Assembly (NCBI GenBank): GCA_019775845.1
Contig: JADQAV010000053.1
Span: 1 to 64,000 of the forward strand
Reading direction: 5' to 3'
Origin: Myrmaecium sp. VS I D KN 1
Lineage: Eukaryota; Ascomycota; Dothideomycetes; Valsariales; Valsariaceae
DNA length: 64,000 nt
The position numbers were made by a program, and so were the translations under genes. Below are positions 33,111 to 44,002 of this stretch, piece after piece (the first letter of the stretch is position 1; each line of letters opens with the position of its first letter). The notes below the pieces were generated by a model, which was not told the origin of the DNA, made no database searches, and was given only the letters and a program-made list of their open reading frames with translations.

Positions 33111-34424
33111 AACGAGGAGGGCTTATTGGGATATCTGACTGTTGACCTTCCTTGTGAGGGACAAACGGGGAGTGAGGAGACTTTTGGTTTTTACTTTCAT
33201 TGTTTCCTTTTTGGTTCTTTTTTTTTCCTTTTCCTTTATTTCTCTCCTTCTATCTGCTAATCTCTTCTTCGGGTGTATCAAAGAAAAGGCAGAAAAAAAT
33301 AATAATAAAAGTGACACCATATATAAAAACCCTGCACGGTCAGAAAATCGGAATGAAAGGTGTGAGCACCTACTTCAAGTCAAACGTTCCATAGCGATAC
33401 TCTGCATGTCCTCTTTTCCGTCTTTCTACCGATGTAGGTTGATCTTCGAGTACACTTGCTTCACATCCACCGCAACGAGAGGTGAGAAGCTAGGTCGAGT
33501 CAGAAAGCCCCCCCCCCTTCCCCTTGTGGATGCCATATGTTTCAGTCTCATCCTCGTCATGCTTCAGCTACTGTAGGCTCACACACACACACTGTCTCTC
33601 CGGTACAGTACAGTACAGTACCCCTCGGGTTCGGGGTGCGGAAATCGGTTGCAACGTGTCCAGAGCCTATTCCCCTCTCCTCCCAGACTTTTCTCAGCTC
33701 GCCAGACAGTCCGTCCATCGTAACTGCATGGGTCGCCTTCCTGTCCAGCCAGCCCCCTCAGGACCGTGATGTGGACCGATGCAGTTTTGTTGCAGCGATA
33801 TGATGTGACCTAGTAGTACTACTTTACTGCTATACGTAGCCTAACGGAGTCTCAGGAGTTTCCAGGGAGCCTTTATGTTGCAGGAGCACCTCGTCGACAA
33901 CCTTTTCTAGACAGTCTGTTAACACTGCAGGCACTGATCTGTAGTAGTCAACGCTCTTTCTCTTCTTGCTACCTAGTCAAGAAATCGGCGAATCCTCGTT
34001 AAGGTATCCACTCTGAAGAGATGAGATATGCGAGTCATACTTACTTACCAACGAGCCGTCCCTTCCCTTCCCGTTCTTTATGCAGTCTACCGTAGTTGCC
34101 CATGTACTGTACCAACGCCGGTAGGAAAGGTGGCTTAGTTTAGCTTTGCAAGCATATGCATTGAAGTTAAACTCAACTAACTCACTCACTCACTCTTTAG
34201 GCAGCCGCAGCTGTAGGAGGAGCAAATTCTATCTGGGTGGCTGGAGTACTCACGGCGACCTGTATACTAACTTTGATACTAGGTATGAAGTATCGTTGCA
34301 ATTATACCCGCCTCCCCTAATCAAACCGCCTGGCGCTCTTGGACTGTCGAAGACGACGGGTATATGAATACGAGCGAGGGATAGCACACCCGGTACGCAT
34401 CGCAACGCTCGATTCACTCACCAC

Positions 34425-34434
34425 TTTATATATA
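34425..34434 (+). promoter_or_regulatory. TATA box (TTTATATATA)
   Basis: The sequence lies about 110 bases before the start codon of the second secreted-protein gene, at a fitting distance for a fungal core promoter. Confidence 0.55.
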
Positions 34435-34545
34435 CCATCGATACCCGCTTACAACATACTACTCATCCACTCAGCATCTCCTCTTGGTCCCACCGAGCAT
34501 ATCTCACAGACTGCGCAACGACAAACCGTCAAAAAAACTGTAACA

Positions 34546-35435
34546 ATGCATATCCCCAGCCTCTCCACCCTCCTCCTCTTTACCGCTGGATGCAGGTACG
34601 TACATAGCATACGAACCATCCATCCCAAACCTCCTAAGTCCCTCTTCATCATTTCCCCCAAAAACCAAAAACCTACAAAAGCAAAGACATAACTAACAGC
34701 CCTCCTAGCACCTCCCCTCTCTTCCTCCCCCCTACAACCAACATCACCCATCATCCCCATACCAACAACCTTAACACAACAACCTCCCTCCCCCCAATCC
34801 TCACCCTCCCCTCCTACGACCCAAGCATACTCGCCTCCTCTCGCGCCTCCTTTCCGTTCCCCTTCCCATTCCCATTCCTCCTCCGCCCCGAACTTCCCTC
34901 CACCACCAACCACCACCACAGCAAAAGCAACTCAACCGGTCACGCAGGACTGCGGCATCCAGCGGTGGGGAAAAGGCCCTCCTTCCCTTTCTTCCACCCC
35001 ATCTCCCACCACCAAAGCAAACGCCCCACCACCCGCCATTCATGCACCTCCTCTACCTCCTCCCCCTCCTCCCCCTCCTCAGCCTCTGCGGTAGCGGAGG
35101 AGAAGGTGAACCCCCCCTCCCCCCCCTACAAATTCCTCCTCCGCCCACACCTCCCCTCCATCTACCGACAGCGCAACGCCACTGGGCTGGAAGGGTTGAA
35201 GCGGTTTGGGGGAAGCAGGGGAAGCAGGGGAGGGGTTGCGAGGCCGGTGTTTAGGACTACTACTTCTCCGACGACGATCGAGAGGGGGACGACCACCACC
35301 ACCGCCACTACCACCACCACTACCGCGGCGGCGGCGGAGGGAAAGGTGGTGGAGGGGAAGAAGGGTGTGCGGCAGCGCAGGCAGTTGGTTGTGCCGTTGC
35401 TGCGGGAGGAGGAGTGGGGGGTTGTTAGGGGGTAG
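34546..35435 (+). CDS. Probable small secreted Thr/Ser/Pro-rich protein, unknown
   Basis: Exon 1 (34546-34595) encodes MHIPSLSTLLLFTAGC, a short hydrophobic leader. Exon 2 (34709-35435) continues in frame after a 113-nt GTACGT...CCTAG intron with an AACTAAC branch site. The joined frame is 258 residues, with the start at the first ATG after the TATA box. The body is low complexity: NITHHPHTNNLNTTTSLPPI, alternating FPFPFPFPF, Ser/Thr clusters, PPYKFLLRPHLPSIYRQRNA, then a Thr run and KKGVRQRRQLVVPLLREEEW. There are N-glycosylation-type sites (NIT, NTT, NST). A second in-frame acceptor 9 bases upstream (AACAG) would add three residues. No family is recognised. Long open frames are cheap in such skewed sequence, so I am moderately sure; the leader, splice signals and TATA box support it. 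Confidence 0.5.
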
Positions 35436-35828
35436 GGATGATGGTTTGCCTTTCTTTGTTTGTTTCTTTTTGGGCCTTTCGACGTGGGTTTGGGTTGGGG
35501 TTTGGAGTGGAAGAGGGCGAGGGCTTTGTTATGGGGTTTGGGTAGTCAAGGTGCTTGGGTGTCTTTTTATTATTATTTTCTTTATTATTTTTAATTTTTT
35601 TCTCTCTTGTTTTTGCCACTTTCAGGAAGCACCGTGAGCATGACTCGGATTCCGAGAGTGAAGTACGTACTTACTAGCAAAAAGGCGCCCTAGAGGAACT
35701 AAGGTATAGCAAATACCTCTCATTCAGATCGATCAGTTAGATACTTAACTCCTCATATCTCAAGACAGCAATAGCAATAACAATAGTACATAAGTACAAT
35801 CAAAGGACCAACCAGCCCTTCCCCCCCA
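35436..35828. other. Convergent 3' spacer
   Basis: T-rich, then AT-rich; the 3' ends of the secreted-protein gene and the acyltransferase gene meet here. No gene seen. Confidence 0.5.
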
Positions 35829-37928
35829 TCACCCCTTCCCCCTCCCCCGAGCCAACCTCACACTCGTCTCCCTCGCGCTTTCTCTCTGATACCCCTGCGC
35901 CTTCTGCCCCAAACCCTCCCCCTGCGCCTTCACCTGCCCCTGTCCCTGAACAAGTCCACCTTTTCTTCCCGTCGAAGAGGGCGGAGGCTTCACGACAACG
36001 CCATTCGCCAGTCGCACCGGTCCCGGCTCCGACACCGGCTCCGCACGATGACGATTACTGGCCTTGCCGCCGCCGCCGCCGCCGCTGAGGACGAGGCCGT
36101 TTGCGAGATGACGGCGGAGAGGGGGGTTTGTGGGGTTGTTGCTAGGTTGGGAGGGGGATTGGGGTTTTGGTTTGGGTTGAGCAGAGGGTTTTGCTTTCGG
36201 TGTCGGCTTGAGGTTCGTGGTGCGCCCTGCGGTAGCGGTGCGCGATGGCTTCGCAACCGTCGCCGCGGCTGCCGCACTCCCCCTGCCCTTCGCCATCGTC
36301 TCCATCCTCGCCAGCTTCGGGAGCGCCTTCCCCGGACCTTCCTTCCCATCCTCCCCCACCGCCTTCTTCTTCTTCTTCTTCTTCTCCTCCCTCCCCCACC
36401 GCGCCTGCTCCCCACACAACCCCATCAGCAAGCTCCCCCACTCCTCATCCCCGACCCCCAACTCCTTCAAATCAACCTTCCCACCCAGGCTCTTCAGCAG
36501 CGTCTCCACCTCCTTCCCGCCGCGACCCTGCGTCGCCTGCTTCAGCAGCGCGGGTAGTTGCTGCGCCATCAACTCGTCGGAAGCAAAGGGGAGCTCTTGC
36601 GGCGAGGCCCCGTACGCCATGAACACGGCGGTGCTGACGGCGGTGAGGGGGGTGAAGATCCGCAGGAACTCCTCCCAGTTGCCGGAGCGGACTTGGGTTT
36701 CGATGGCGGCGGCGTGGCGGGGGGGCGGGAGGAGGCGTGCTTTGGAGGAGGAGGAGGTGGTGGAGGCTGAGGATGCGGATGAGCGAGCCGGCAGCCGATC
36801 CCGCCAGTATTCGTCGGCGGGGAAACGCTGGTGCCGGGCGAAGTACTCGAGCAGGTAGTCCTTCTCGCGCCAGCGGTTGCGGAGCCAGACGTCGAAGGCG
36901 TGCTCGTCGTGGTGGGGCACGTCGGCGAGGCGGAAGCGGCGCCAGTGGATGTTGACGGCTTTCGGGGGCCGGCCCTCGAGGAAGGAGGATTTGAGGGTGA
37001 AGATGTCTTGGCCGTAGTGGCCTGGGGGGATGCCTTCGTAGGCGATGGTCGCGTCGTAGAGATACTCGGTCGTCGGGGCGAGTTGCTGGAGGCAGAAGCG
37101 CAGGCCGGTGGACCGTGGGAGGAGGAGGTGCTTCATGTCTTGCAGCCCTTGTTTGGATGCGTAAGCGGCGGATTTGGCTCGGGTGGAGGCGGAGAGGTTG
37201 GTGCCTTCGGGGAAGATGAGGAGCCACATGGGCTTGAGGGCGGGGGCGAGGTGGGCGAGGTGGGCGCGGAAGGTGGCCTGGTCGCGCTCCCAGTCGCGGG
37301 AGAGGAAGATGAAGTTGTAGAAGCGGGCGCCCCAGCCGATCAGCGGGACGTTCCGGAGCGACTCCTTCAGCACGATGTAGATGTGGCCGTGCTGGCCGGC
37401 CGTGTAGGCGATCCACCAGAGGTACAGCCAGTCGGTGTAGAGCTGGTGGTTGGCCATGAGGACGAGCCGGTCCGGGAAGGCGCACTTCAGGTCCCCGTTG
37501 GGCAGCTGGATGAGCTGGCCTTTCATGCTGGCGTCGCCGGAGACGCGCACGGTGGTCGGGGCCCACCATTGGGTGAGGCAGGTGATGAGGATGGCGAAGC
37601 TTTCCTTGGTGTAGGCCATGTAGCCTTCGTAGAACTGGGGGTCGATCAGCTTGAGGGGCGCGCCCATCAACTGGGAGGCGTTGATTCTGCATGGCAGTTC
37701 AGCATGATGAGGCGCATCGGCTGGGTGGTTAGGAACAGAGTCATCGGGCAGTACTCACGCCAGGATGCCGGAGAGGAAGGTCGAGGCGATGGTGAATGCT
37801 CGCTCAGCCTGGCCGACAGGGCCATGCTGTGGAGGACCGGCAGGATGGGGGACGTCGTCTTGAGGGCGAGAGAGACGGAGGCCCGCATCGGGACCCGCCT
37901 TGGGTTTCGTCGTCGAGGAGGGTGCCAT
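35829..37928 (-). CDS. Lysophospholipid acyltransferase family protein (AGPAT/LCLAT1/Cst26-like)
   Basis: A membrane acyltransferase of the PlsC superfamily that probably transfers acyl chains to a lysophospholipid (phosphatidate or phosphatidylinositol remodelling). Two exons, 37759-37928 and 35829-37686, with a 72-nt intron, give 675 residues. The catalytic motif NHQLYTDW has His137 and Asp142 (H-x4-D). The substrate-binding FPEGT motif is at 215-219, and the GWGARFYNFIFLSRDWERD block between them is typical of the AGPAT3-5/LCLAT1 branch. Hydrophobic segments flank the domain (ITCLTQWWAPTTV; LYLWWIAYTAG). A further hydrophobic segment (FTPLTAVSTAVFMAYGASPQ) follows the catalytic domain. The last 230 residues are Lys/Ala/Pro/Gly-rich and disordered, unlike the roughly 400-residue yeast Cst26. 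ATG at 37928 is the first in-frame ATG; the frame upstream begins only with GTG. Confidence 0.85.
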
Positions 37929-38478
37929 GGTGGTGACTTTCTCTTTCTCTTGTTCTTCCTCTCTCACTGGGATATCGACTGGATGATGCGAGCACTGCGG
38001 GCGGAACCGGGAATCATTGTTGGTTGGATGATGAAGTCGTCGGAATTCACATGGGAGGGAAAGATGAGGAGGAGGAGGATGAGGAGGATGAGAAGAGCAA
38101 AGAGTGAACGTCAGAAGGTGGACAGGGAACGTCGTCGTCGCATCGGCCTAGTCCATCATCCATCCATCCAGGTTGGAAATCCAGGCATCCCTGCAGCCTC
38201 GTCGCCCGAATGCCTCATATACCACCGCCACATCCCCCCATGACATCATCCGTACCAGCCTTCCCATCCCTACTCCTCTCTATCCTGTTTTCGCCCGTCC
38301 CGTCATTCCAAGCCTGTAAATTATGTAGTGAAGTAAAAGTATTCAGGGGCGAGAAAGTAACTCCTACTACTCACTCCCAGACCCTTTCTCTCCACCATCT
38401 CTCTCTCCCTCTCACAACTCTCCACTACCAACCAACCCTCCATCCAACCCCAAAGAGAGAAGACAAGCAAAAAAAGCC
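37929..38478. other. Divergent promoter region
   Basis: Between the acyltransferase start and the next plus-strand start. Contains AGG-rich and pyrimidine-rich stretches and no gene. Confidence 0.5.
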
Positions 38479-39158
38479 ATGCCCGCGCCCACCACCGCAA
38501 CCGCAACCCGACCCATCAACAGCGGTCCCAAATTCACCGGCAAAGCCACCAACGGCAAAGCCGTCATCAACGTCCGGAACAACAGCAACCTCAACAACAA
38601 CCGGCAGGCCAGCAGCAGCACCAGCAACACCAACAGCGTCATCCCGAACGGCGTCCCTCCTGCCCCCAGTCCCCACGCCTCCCCCTACCAGATCATGGCC
38701 TCCCGCATCGCCAACCGCGTCGCCGAGATGGCCGAGAACATCACCTTCGTCGAGCGGCAACGGTACGTCTTCCCTTCCTCCCATATAAAAAAAGAAAAAA
38801 AAAACCCCCCATCCTAACCCCCAACAGAGAGCCCCCCTCCGCTCCCTCCCAACCCCCGCGGCCCCTCCGACCCCGCAAACTCGAGATCCGCCTCCCCACC
38901 CAGGCGGACCCTCAACACCCAGATATCACCTTCTCGGCCGCTTTCCTGGACAACGCGCTGCGCAAGCTGCTGGACCTGCAGGCGCGCATGCTGGAGACGG
39001 CGCGGGAGGTCGCGGAGCAGCAGCAGCAGCAGCAAGAGGGGGAGGCGGCGGCGGGCGTGCCCGAGCACGTGAAGCGGGAGGTGTTCGCCCAGGCGGCCGA
39101 GCTGAGTCGCGTCATCGCGTTGATTTGTGCGGAGAAGGCGAGGGTGGTGGGGGTGTGA
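38479..39158 (+). CDS. Unrecognised small protein with a helical C-terminal half
   Basis: Two exons, 38479-38762 and 38828-39158, separated by a 65-nt intron (GTACGT...AACAG, branch CCTAAC), give 204 residues. The first 65 residues are Asn/Ser/Thr-rich and disordered. A conserved-looking helix (SPYQIMASRIANRVAEMAEN) spans the middle. The second exon has LEIRLPTQADPQHPDITFSA and then AFLDNALRKLLDLQARMLET, a likely coiled coil broken by a Gln run (5 CAG), ending HVKREVFAQAAELSRVIALI. I do not know the family. The helices and clean splice signals argue for a real gene. A small subunit of a nuclear complex would fit the look, but that is speculation. Confidence 0.7.
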
Positions 39159-39993
39159 TTGCTTTTTTGACTGGGTAGGGATGGGTGGGTGGATGGGATG
39201 GGATGATGTGTGTTGATGATGAGACGGTTCCCTTCTTCTTTCGTTGCTCTTCGATGCTCTGCACCCGGCGTGGATATGCTTGCTTGCTTGGCATTCGCTG
39301 TCTGTCCTCTGTTTTCTGTCTGTCTGTCTCTCTGTCTCTCGGTCGCATGAAGCTGTATTGTATCATATGTATCATCAACACCTCTGATTGATTTTCCGTC
39401 TCGTCGTAAGCATCCCACCATCATCACCATCATCATGCTTGTCGTTCTCGTAATCGTCGTCGTTTCGTCCTCACTTAACCCATCCCAGCCCATATCTCCT
39501 CTGAATCTCCGCCCAAAACGCCAAAGACACGAGGAAAAGGGGGAAGAAGAACCAAGAGAGAGGGAAGAAGAAAAGGAAAGGAGAGAAGGGGAAAAAAGGG
39601 GGGAGAAAAAGGGGGAAGAGACAGGAGAAAGCAGACCTGAAAGAGCATACCGATCCCAGGAAAGAAAGAAAGAAGAAAGGAGGTGGAAAAAGGAGATATC
39701 TCAGACAGGAACGCCAGAAAGCAAGTCCATGAAAAGAAGAGTAGAAAAACCGTGATGATGCGAATGAAACCAGAAAACCCCCAAAAGGAAAAACGCCGTG
39801 TACGTAACCATCTCTCCTCGCCGCCCCATGCCCCTTTACCTAAACCCCTTGACCGGACGACCGACGGAGCGTAAGAAGGAAGAGCTTGTTTCCCTTCCCA
39901 GGGTACCATGCCATACCATGCATGTCTCCTCCTCTATACTCCGACTCTTACTCTGTCTCCAAAGGCCAAACACCCAAACCCATCAACCACAAG
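39159..39993. other. Convergent 3' region
   Basis: Purine-rich (GAAGAA/GGGA) between 39520 and 39720. Open frames here follow the skewed composition. No gene is supported. Confidence 0.5.
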
Positions 39994-41204
39994 TCAACAA
40001 CACCCCCCACCCCTCCGGGCCCTCGCAGTAGCAGCAGCAGCAGCCGCCGCCGCACCCTCCCCATCCCCGCCCTCCGTCGTCGTCGTCGTCATCCATCCAA
40101 ACCCCGGCGTCCCAGCCGCCGACGTCGCCCCACCACCACCACCACCACCACCACCAGGAAACCCCAACCAACTCCGCCGCTTATCCCCAATCCCCAGTCG
40201 AAAGCTTCCATTTCCACTTCCCCCACCACCACCAGCATGATGAAACTCATCAAAATACCCCGTCGCAACAGCGCCAGCGGCAGACGCCCCAGCCCCAGCC
40301 GACACCCCAGCGGCGGGCGTCATCCCCGCCTGCTCCCGCTCCCACCGCTCCACCCGCCGGTTCCGCTGCTCGACCAGCTTGCGGGTGATGACCCGGAAGA
40401 CCTCCTCGACGCCCTCGCCCTCCTTCGCGCTCACCTCGTGGCAGCAGTCCCAGCCGAGGTCCTGGCCCCAGAAGCCGGAGCTGCGGGCGCTGGGCGGGCT
40501 GGCCATCGGGACCGTGGGGGTCGGGGCACCCCATGACGATGCTCCGCTAGCCGCCCCCTGGCTATTGCTGCTGTTACTGCTCGGCCCCCCTTGGGTTTGC
40601 GCGTGACTCGGATATAAGTTCTCGGCGACGTAGGCGATGCAGCGTTCGAAGGGGACCTGGCGCCGGCCCGGGTCGGCGGCGACGACGTCGGCCTTGGTCC
40701 CCACGACGTGCAGGACCACGTCGTCGCCCAGGTGCTGCCGCAGCTCCCGCAGCCACCGGCCCATCTCCTCGAAGCTGGCCGGGTCCGTGATGTCGTAGCA
40801 GAGCACGCCGGCGTTGGCGCCTGAAGGGGTGTTTAGTGGATGGAAGGAAAGGGAGGCGGGGGGGAGGGGGGAAGTGAGGTCTCTCCTCCTCTTTTTATTT
40901 TCTTTTAAGGTGACTTACCCCGGTAATACAACCGACTAATACTCCGAAACCGCTCCTGGCCCGCCGTGTCCCATATTTGCAAGCGGACGACCGTAGCAGT
41001 GTCCGCGTCGACGGCGCGCTTGGTCAGGAAGGACGCCCCGACGGTGGATTGCGAGCCCCGGCCGTCGATGAAGGCGTTGCGGACGTAGCGGTGCACGAGG
41101 GATGTCTTGCCCACCCCTTGTGAGCCGAGCACGACGATTTTGGCTTCGAGACTGCTGTTGTTGGTGGTGGTGGGAGTGCGGAGAGAGGGGGTTGATGGGT
41201 TCAT
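39994..41204 (-). CDS. Rab-family small GTPase with insertions and a Gly-rich tail
   Basis: A membrane-traffic GTPase. Two exons, 40919-41204 and 39994-40820, with a 98-nt intron inside switch II, give 370 residues, much longer than the usual 200-220. G1 is GSQGVGKTS (27-35), the switch I Thr lies in STVGASF, and G3 is WDTAGQERFRSISRLYYRGA (from 78), which marks the Rab group. G4 reads GTKAD where most Rabs have GNKxD/NKxD. G5 is SAK in CHEVSAKEGEGVEEVF. Between G4 and G5 is a Ser/Gly/Pro-rich insertion of about 50 residues, and after the domain a tail of about 110 residues rich in Gly, Ala and Thr. It ends GGGCC, a double-cysteine geranylgeranylation site. No specific Rab (Ypt52, Ypt7 and others) can be assigned from the sequence alone. 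Confidence 0.85.
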
Positions 41205-42061
41205 TGTGTGGGCTGTGGTTGTGGTGGTTCCTTTTGTCGTTGGTTGTCGTGCTCGTCGCCGTTGCTGTTGTGACCAGCGGTAGGTGCTGTAGGTACCCGT
41301 CTTGTTGTTGATGTTGTTGTGGCTGTGTTGCACTTGTAATCAAGGTATCTACCGTATCACCCAGATAAAGAAGACCTCGATGCGAAAGCGCGCTTAGCAA
41401 GCAGACGAGAAGCAGAAGAAGAAGGACTAGTATGACGGAGAAGCCAGACTCATAGCTGTTATGGAGGGAGAGAAAGAGAGAAGAAGGAGATAGTTATGAG
41501 AGAGGAGAAGTGAATCAAGGTCAGCTGAAGTGTCGTCGGTAGTCCTGAATGAATGATTGACGGACGAGAGCCGCACGCGATCAAAAAACAGGGTCCAACC
41601 GGGGCCCGGGCACGGGGTGGATTTAAGCGCGGCTGGCGGGGCGGAATGGAATGATGTGCATTGGCAAGCGAGGTGGGGATGATGGGGATCGGAATATTAG
41701 CTGTAACTACAGTAAATGTACCTACTTCAAGTTTTTTCTCATTGCGGACTTATCATATACTTACGTCGAATCATACCCCGATTTGTATATATTTCCTCGT
41801 TCACCCGTCCGATCATGGAAGAAAAATAGACGACCGACGACCGAGGAGCGACGGTAGACGGTCTATAATCACAGTAAAGGAAGTATATATATTAGTACAA
41901 AAGGCAGTCGATGGACTATAACGAATTGGATGAAAAGGTCTAAAGCTAATACCACCATAGATTGATCAATTATATATCCAGAACTCGCTTAAACTCCAAG
42001 GGTGTAAACAATCAACCAATCCACGCATCCACTCTAAACCGCACAAGAAATCTCTCCCTCC

Positions 42062-42097
<36 letters not shown>

Positions 42098-42143
42098 GAC
42101 ACATCCAAAAGCCAAGAAATCTACACCCACGTCCCATCCATAT
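41205..42143. other. Spacer with a (TC)n microsatellite
   Basis: Rab promoter, then AT-rich sequence (41690-41960) and the 3' side of the flavocytochrome gene. An uninterrupted (CT)n run lies at about 42064-42094. No gene is supported. Confidence 0.5.
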
Positions 42144-44002
42144 CTACAACTTCGCCTTCTGCTGCCCCAGCACCTGCGCCTCCTTATCCTTATTCTCGCG
42201 CAGCAGCCGCTCCTTCGGCCCGACGAGGGGATCGTACACGCTCAGGCCGAGGGTGTCGACGGGCACGCTGGCCGTGTGGAGCGACAGCCCGCGCGTGTCC
42301 ACCAGGGTCGGGTTGAGCTGGTCGACGCGCGAGCAGCCGAGCAGGCGCATGTTCATGACGAACTCATCCTGGAAGAAGGGGGGGGGGGGGGGAGGGGATG
42401 GGACGTCAGCGCCTGTTTCCTCCGTCAATACCTGCTAGAAAGAAGGAACGTACCTTCAACAACTGCATCGCCCGATCGACGCCCGGCAAGCCGTACGCGC
42501 TCATGGCGTACAGGAACGGCCGACCGATGCCGACGCCCTTGGCGCCCAGGCACAGCGCCTTGATGATGTCGGTCGCCCGGCGCACGCCGCCGTCGACGTA
42601 GACCTCGATGCGGTCCTGCCAGCCGCGCTCGCGCAGCGCCGGCATCACCTCGGCCAGCACCTCGACGGCGGAGCGGGCGAAGTCGAGCTGGCGGCCGCCG
42701 TGGTTGCTCAGCACCACGCCGTGCACGCCCGCCTCCACCGCCTTCAGTACGTCCTCCACCCGCTGCACGCCCTTGAGCACGACGGGCATCTTCGTGATGG
42801 ATAGAAACCAGGGCAGGTCCGCCCAGCTCAGGCTCGGGTCGATGAAGCTGCTGATCGCCCGCGCCGCCCCTTGCGACCGGTCCACCGCCTCGCCCGACCC
42901 GGCCTGCACGTTCGAGCCCACGTCCGCGAACTTGCTGCGCATGTCCTTCTCCCGCCGGCCCAGCTGGGGCGCGTCCACCGTGATGAACAGGCCCTTGCAC
43001 CCCCGCTTCTCCGCGTGCTCGACGATGCGCCGGGTGATGTCGCGGTTCTTATTGACCTGTAAGGAGGATGGTCAGAAGGGTCGTTCAGATGAATCAAACC
43101 TTCGAGGGAGGAGAAGGCACGAGAACGGAATGGTAAAAGAAAAAACGCACATAAAGCTGCAACCACTGCACCTGCCCCGGGCCCGCCGCGTCCATGATCT
43201 CGTCGAACGAACAGGAGGCCAGGGTGGGAATCATCTGGATGACGTTGTGCTTGTGCGCGCCGCGGGTGAGCACGACCTCGCCCTCCGGGTGGCCGAGCTT
43301 GCCGAGGGCGGTCGCGGTGACGTAGAAGGGAATGTCGACCTTGGTCCCCAGCATCGTCGTCGACATGTCGATCGTCTCCACGTCCTCGAGCACCTTGGGC
43401 CGGAACCAGATCTTGTGGAAGGCGGAATGGTTCTCCCGCATCGTCTAAAGGTTTCATCGCCGTCCGTCAGCTTTCTCTCATCACAAACAGAGAGGCAGGG
43501 ATAACAAGAGAAAGCGTCTGAAGTGAAGAAAGACAGCGAAAAAGAAAAGGCCTACAATCTCATCATCCGCCCCACTCGAATAATACGCCCACGCCGTCCT
43601 CTTCATCACCCTCCTCGCCACCGCCTCAAAATCCATCAAATTATAACACTGCTCCAAAATGGGCATGCGTCGAATCCGCTCCAGCCTCTCCTGCTCCTCC
43701 GGGTCCTCCTCCTTCGCCTCCGGCGCCGCCACCGTGTCCATGTCCACCTCGCCCAGGTGCTTGCTGCGGTCGAGGTACTTGTCCAGCGTGTCGGGCGGGT
43801 GGATCGGCTCGTACTCCTCCGTCGCGTCCCGGCCGGCGTATTTCAGGATGATCTTGGGTCCGCCTGGGTGCTCGGCCAGGAAGTCCGTCACGTCGTAGGC
43901 TCGCCCGTGGATGATCACCCAGCAGCTGGACCGGCTGTTGTGCTTGGCGACTTCGGCGCCAGTCAGCTTGACCGCTTGCTTGTTGGGCGGGTCGCGGTTC
44001 AT
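42144..44002 (-). CDS. Flavocytochrome b2-type L-lactate (2-hydroxyacid) dehydrogenase
   Basis: Cytochrome b5 domain fused to an FMN-dependent 2-hydroxyacid dehydrogenase. In yeast this enzyme oxidises L-lactate and passes electrons to cytochrome c. Four exons: 43556-44002, 43151-43444, 42454-43056 and 42144-42368, giving 522 residues. Heme ligands are His45 (FLAEHPGGPKIIL) and His68 (EPIHPPD). The FMN barrel begins at AVARRVMKRTAWAYYSSGAD. FMN contacts are FYVTATALGKLGHP and IPTLASCSFDEI. VVLKGVQRVEDVLKAVEAGV, the catalytic-base motif VVLSNHGGRQLDF and the phosphate-binding VYVDGGVRRATDIIKALCLG follow. The last exon is the C-terminal tail wrapping the tetramer. No mitochondrial presequence is visible before MNRDPPNKQ, so this may be a cytosolic paralogue or act on another 2-hydroxyacid such as mandelate. 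Confidence 0.92.

Larger units (their letters stand above)
32926..34545. other. Long spacer with a polypyrimidine tandem repeat
   Basis: A polypyrimidine repeat covers about 32939-33110 (unit near TTTTTCTTTCTTCTTCC). A GTACA repeat lies at 33603-33619. The last part is the promoter of the next gene with its TATA box. No gene is supported in 1.6 kb. Confidence 0.5.
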
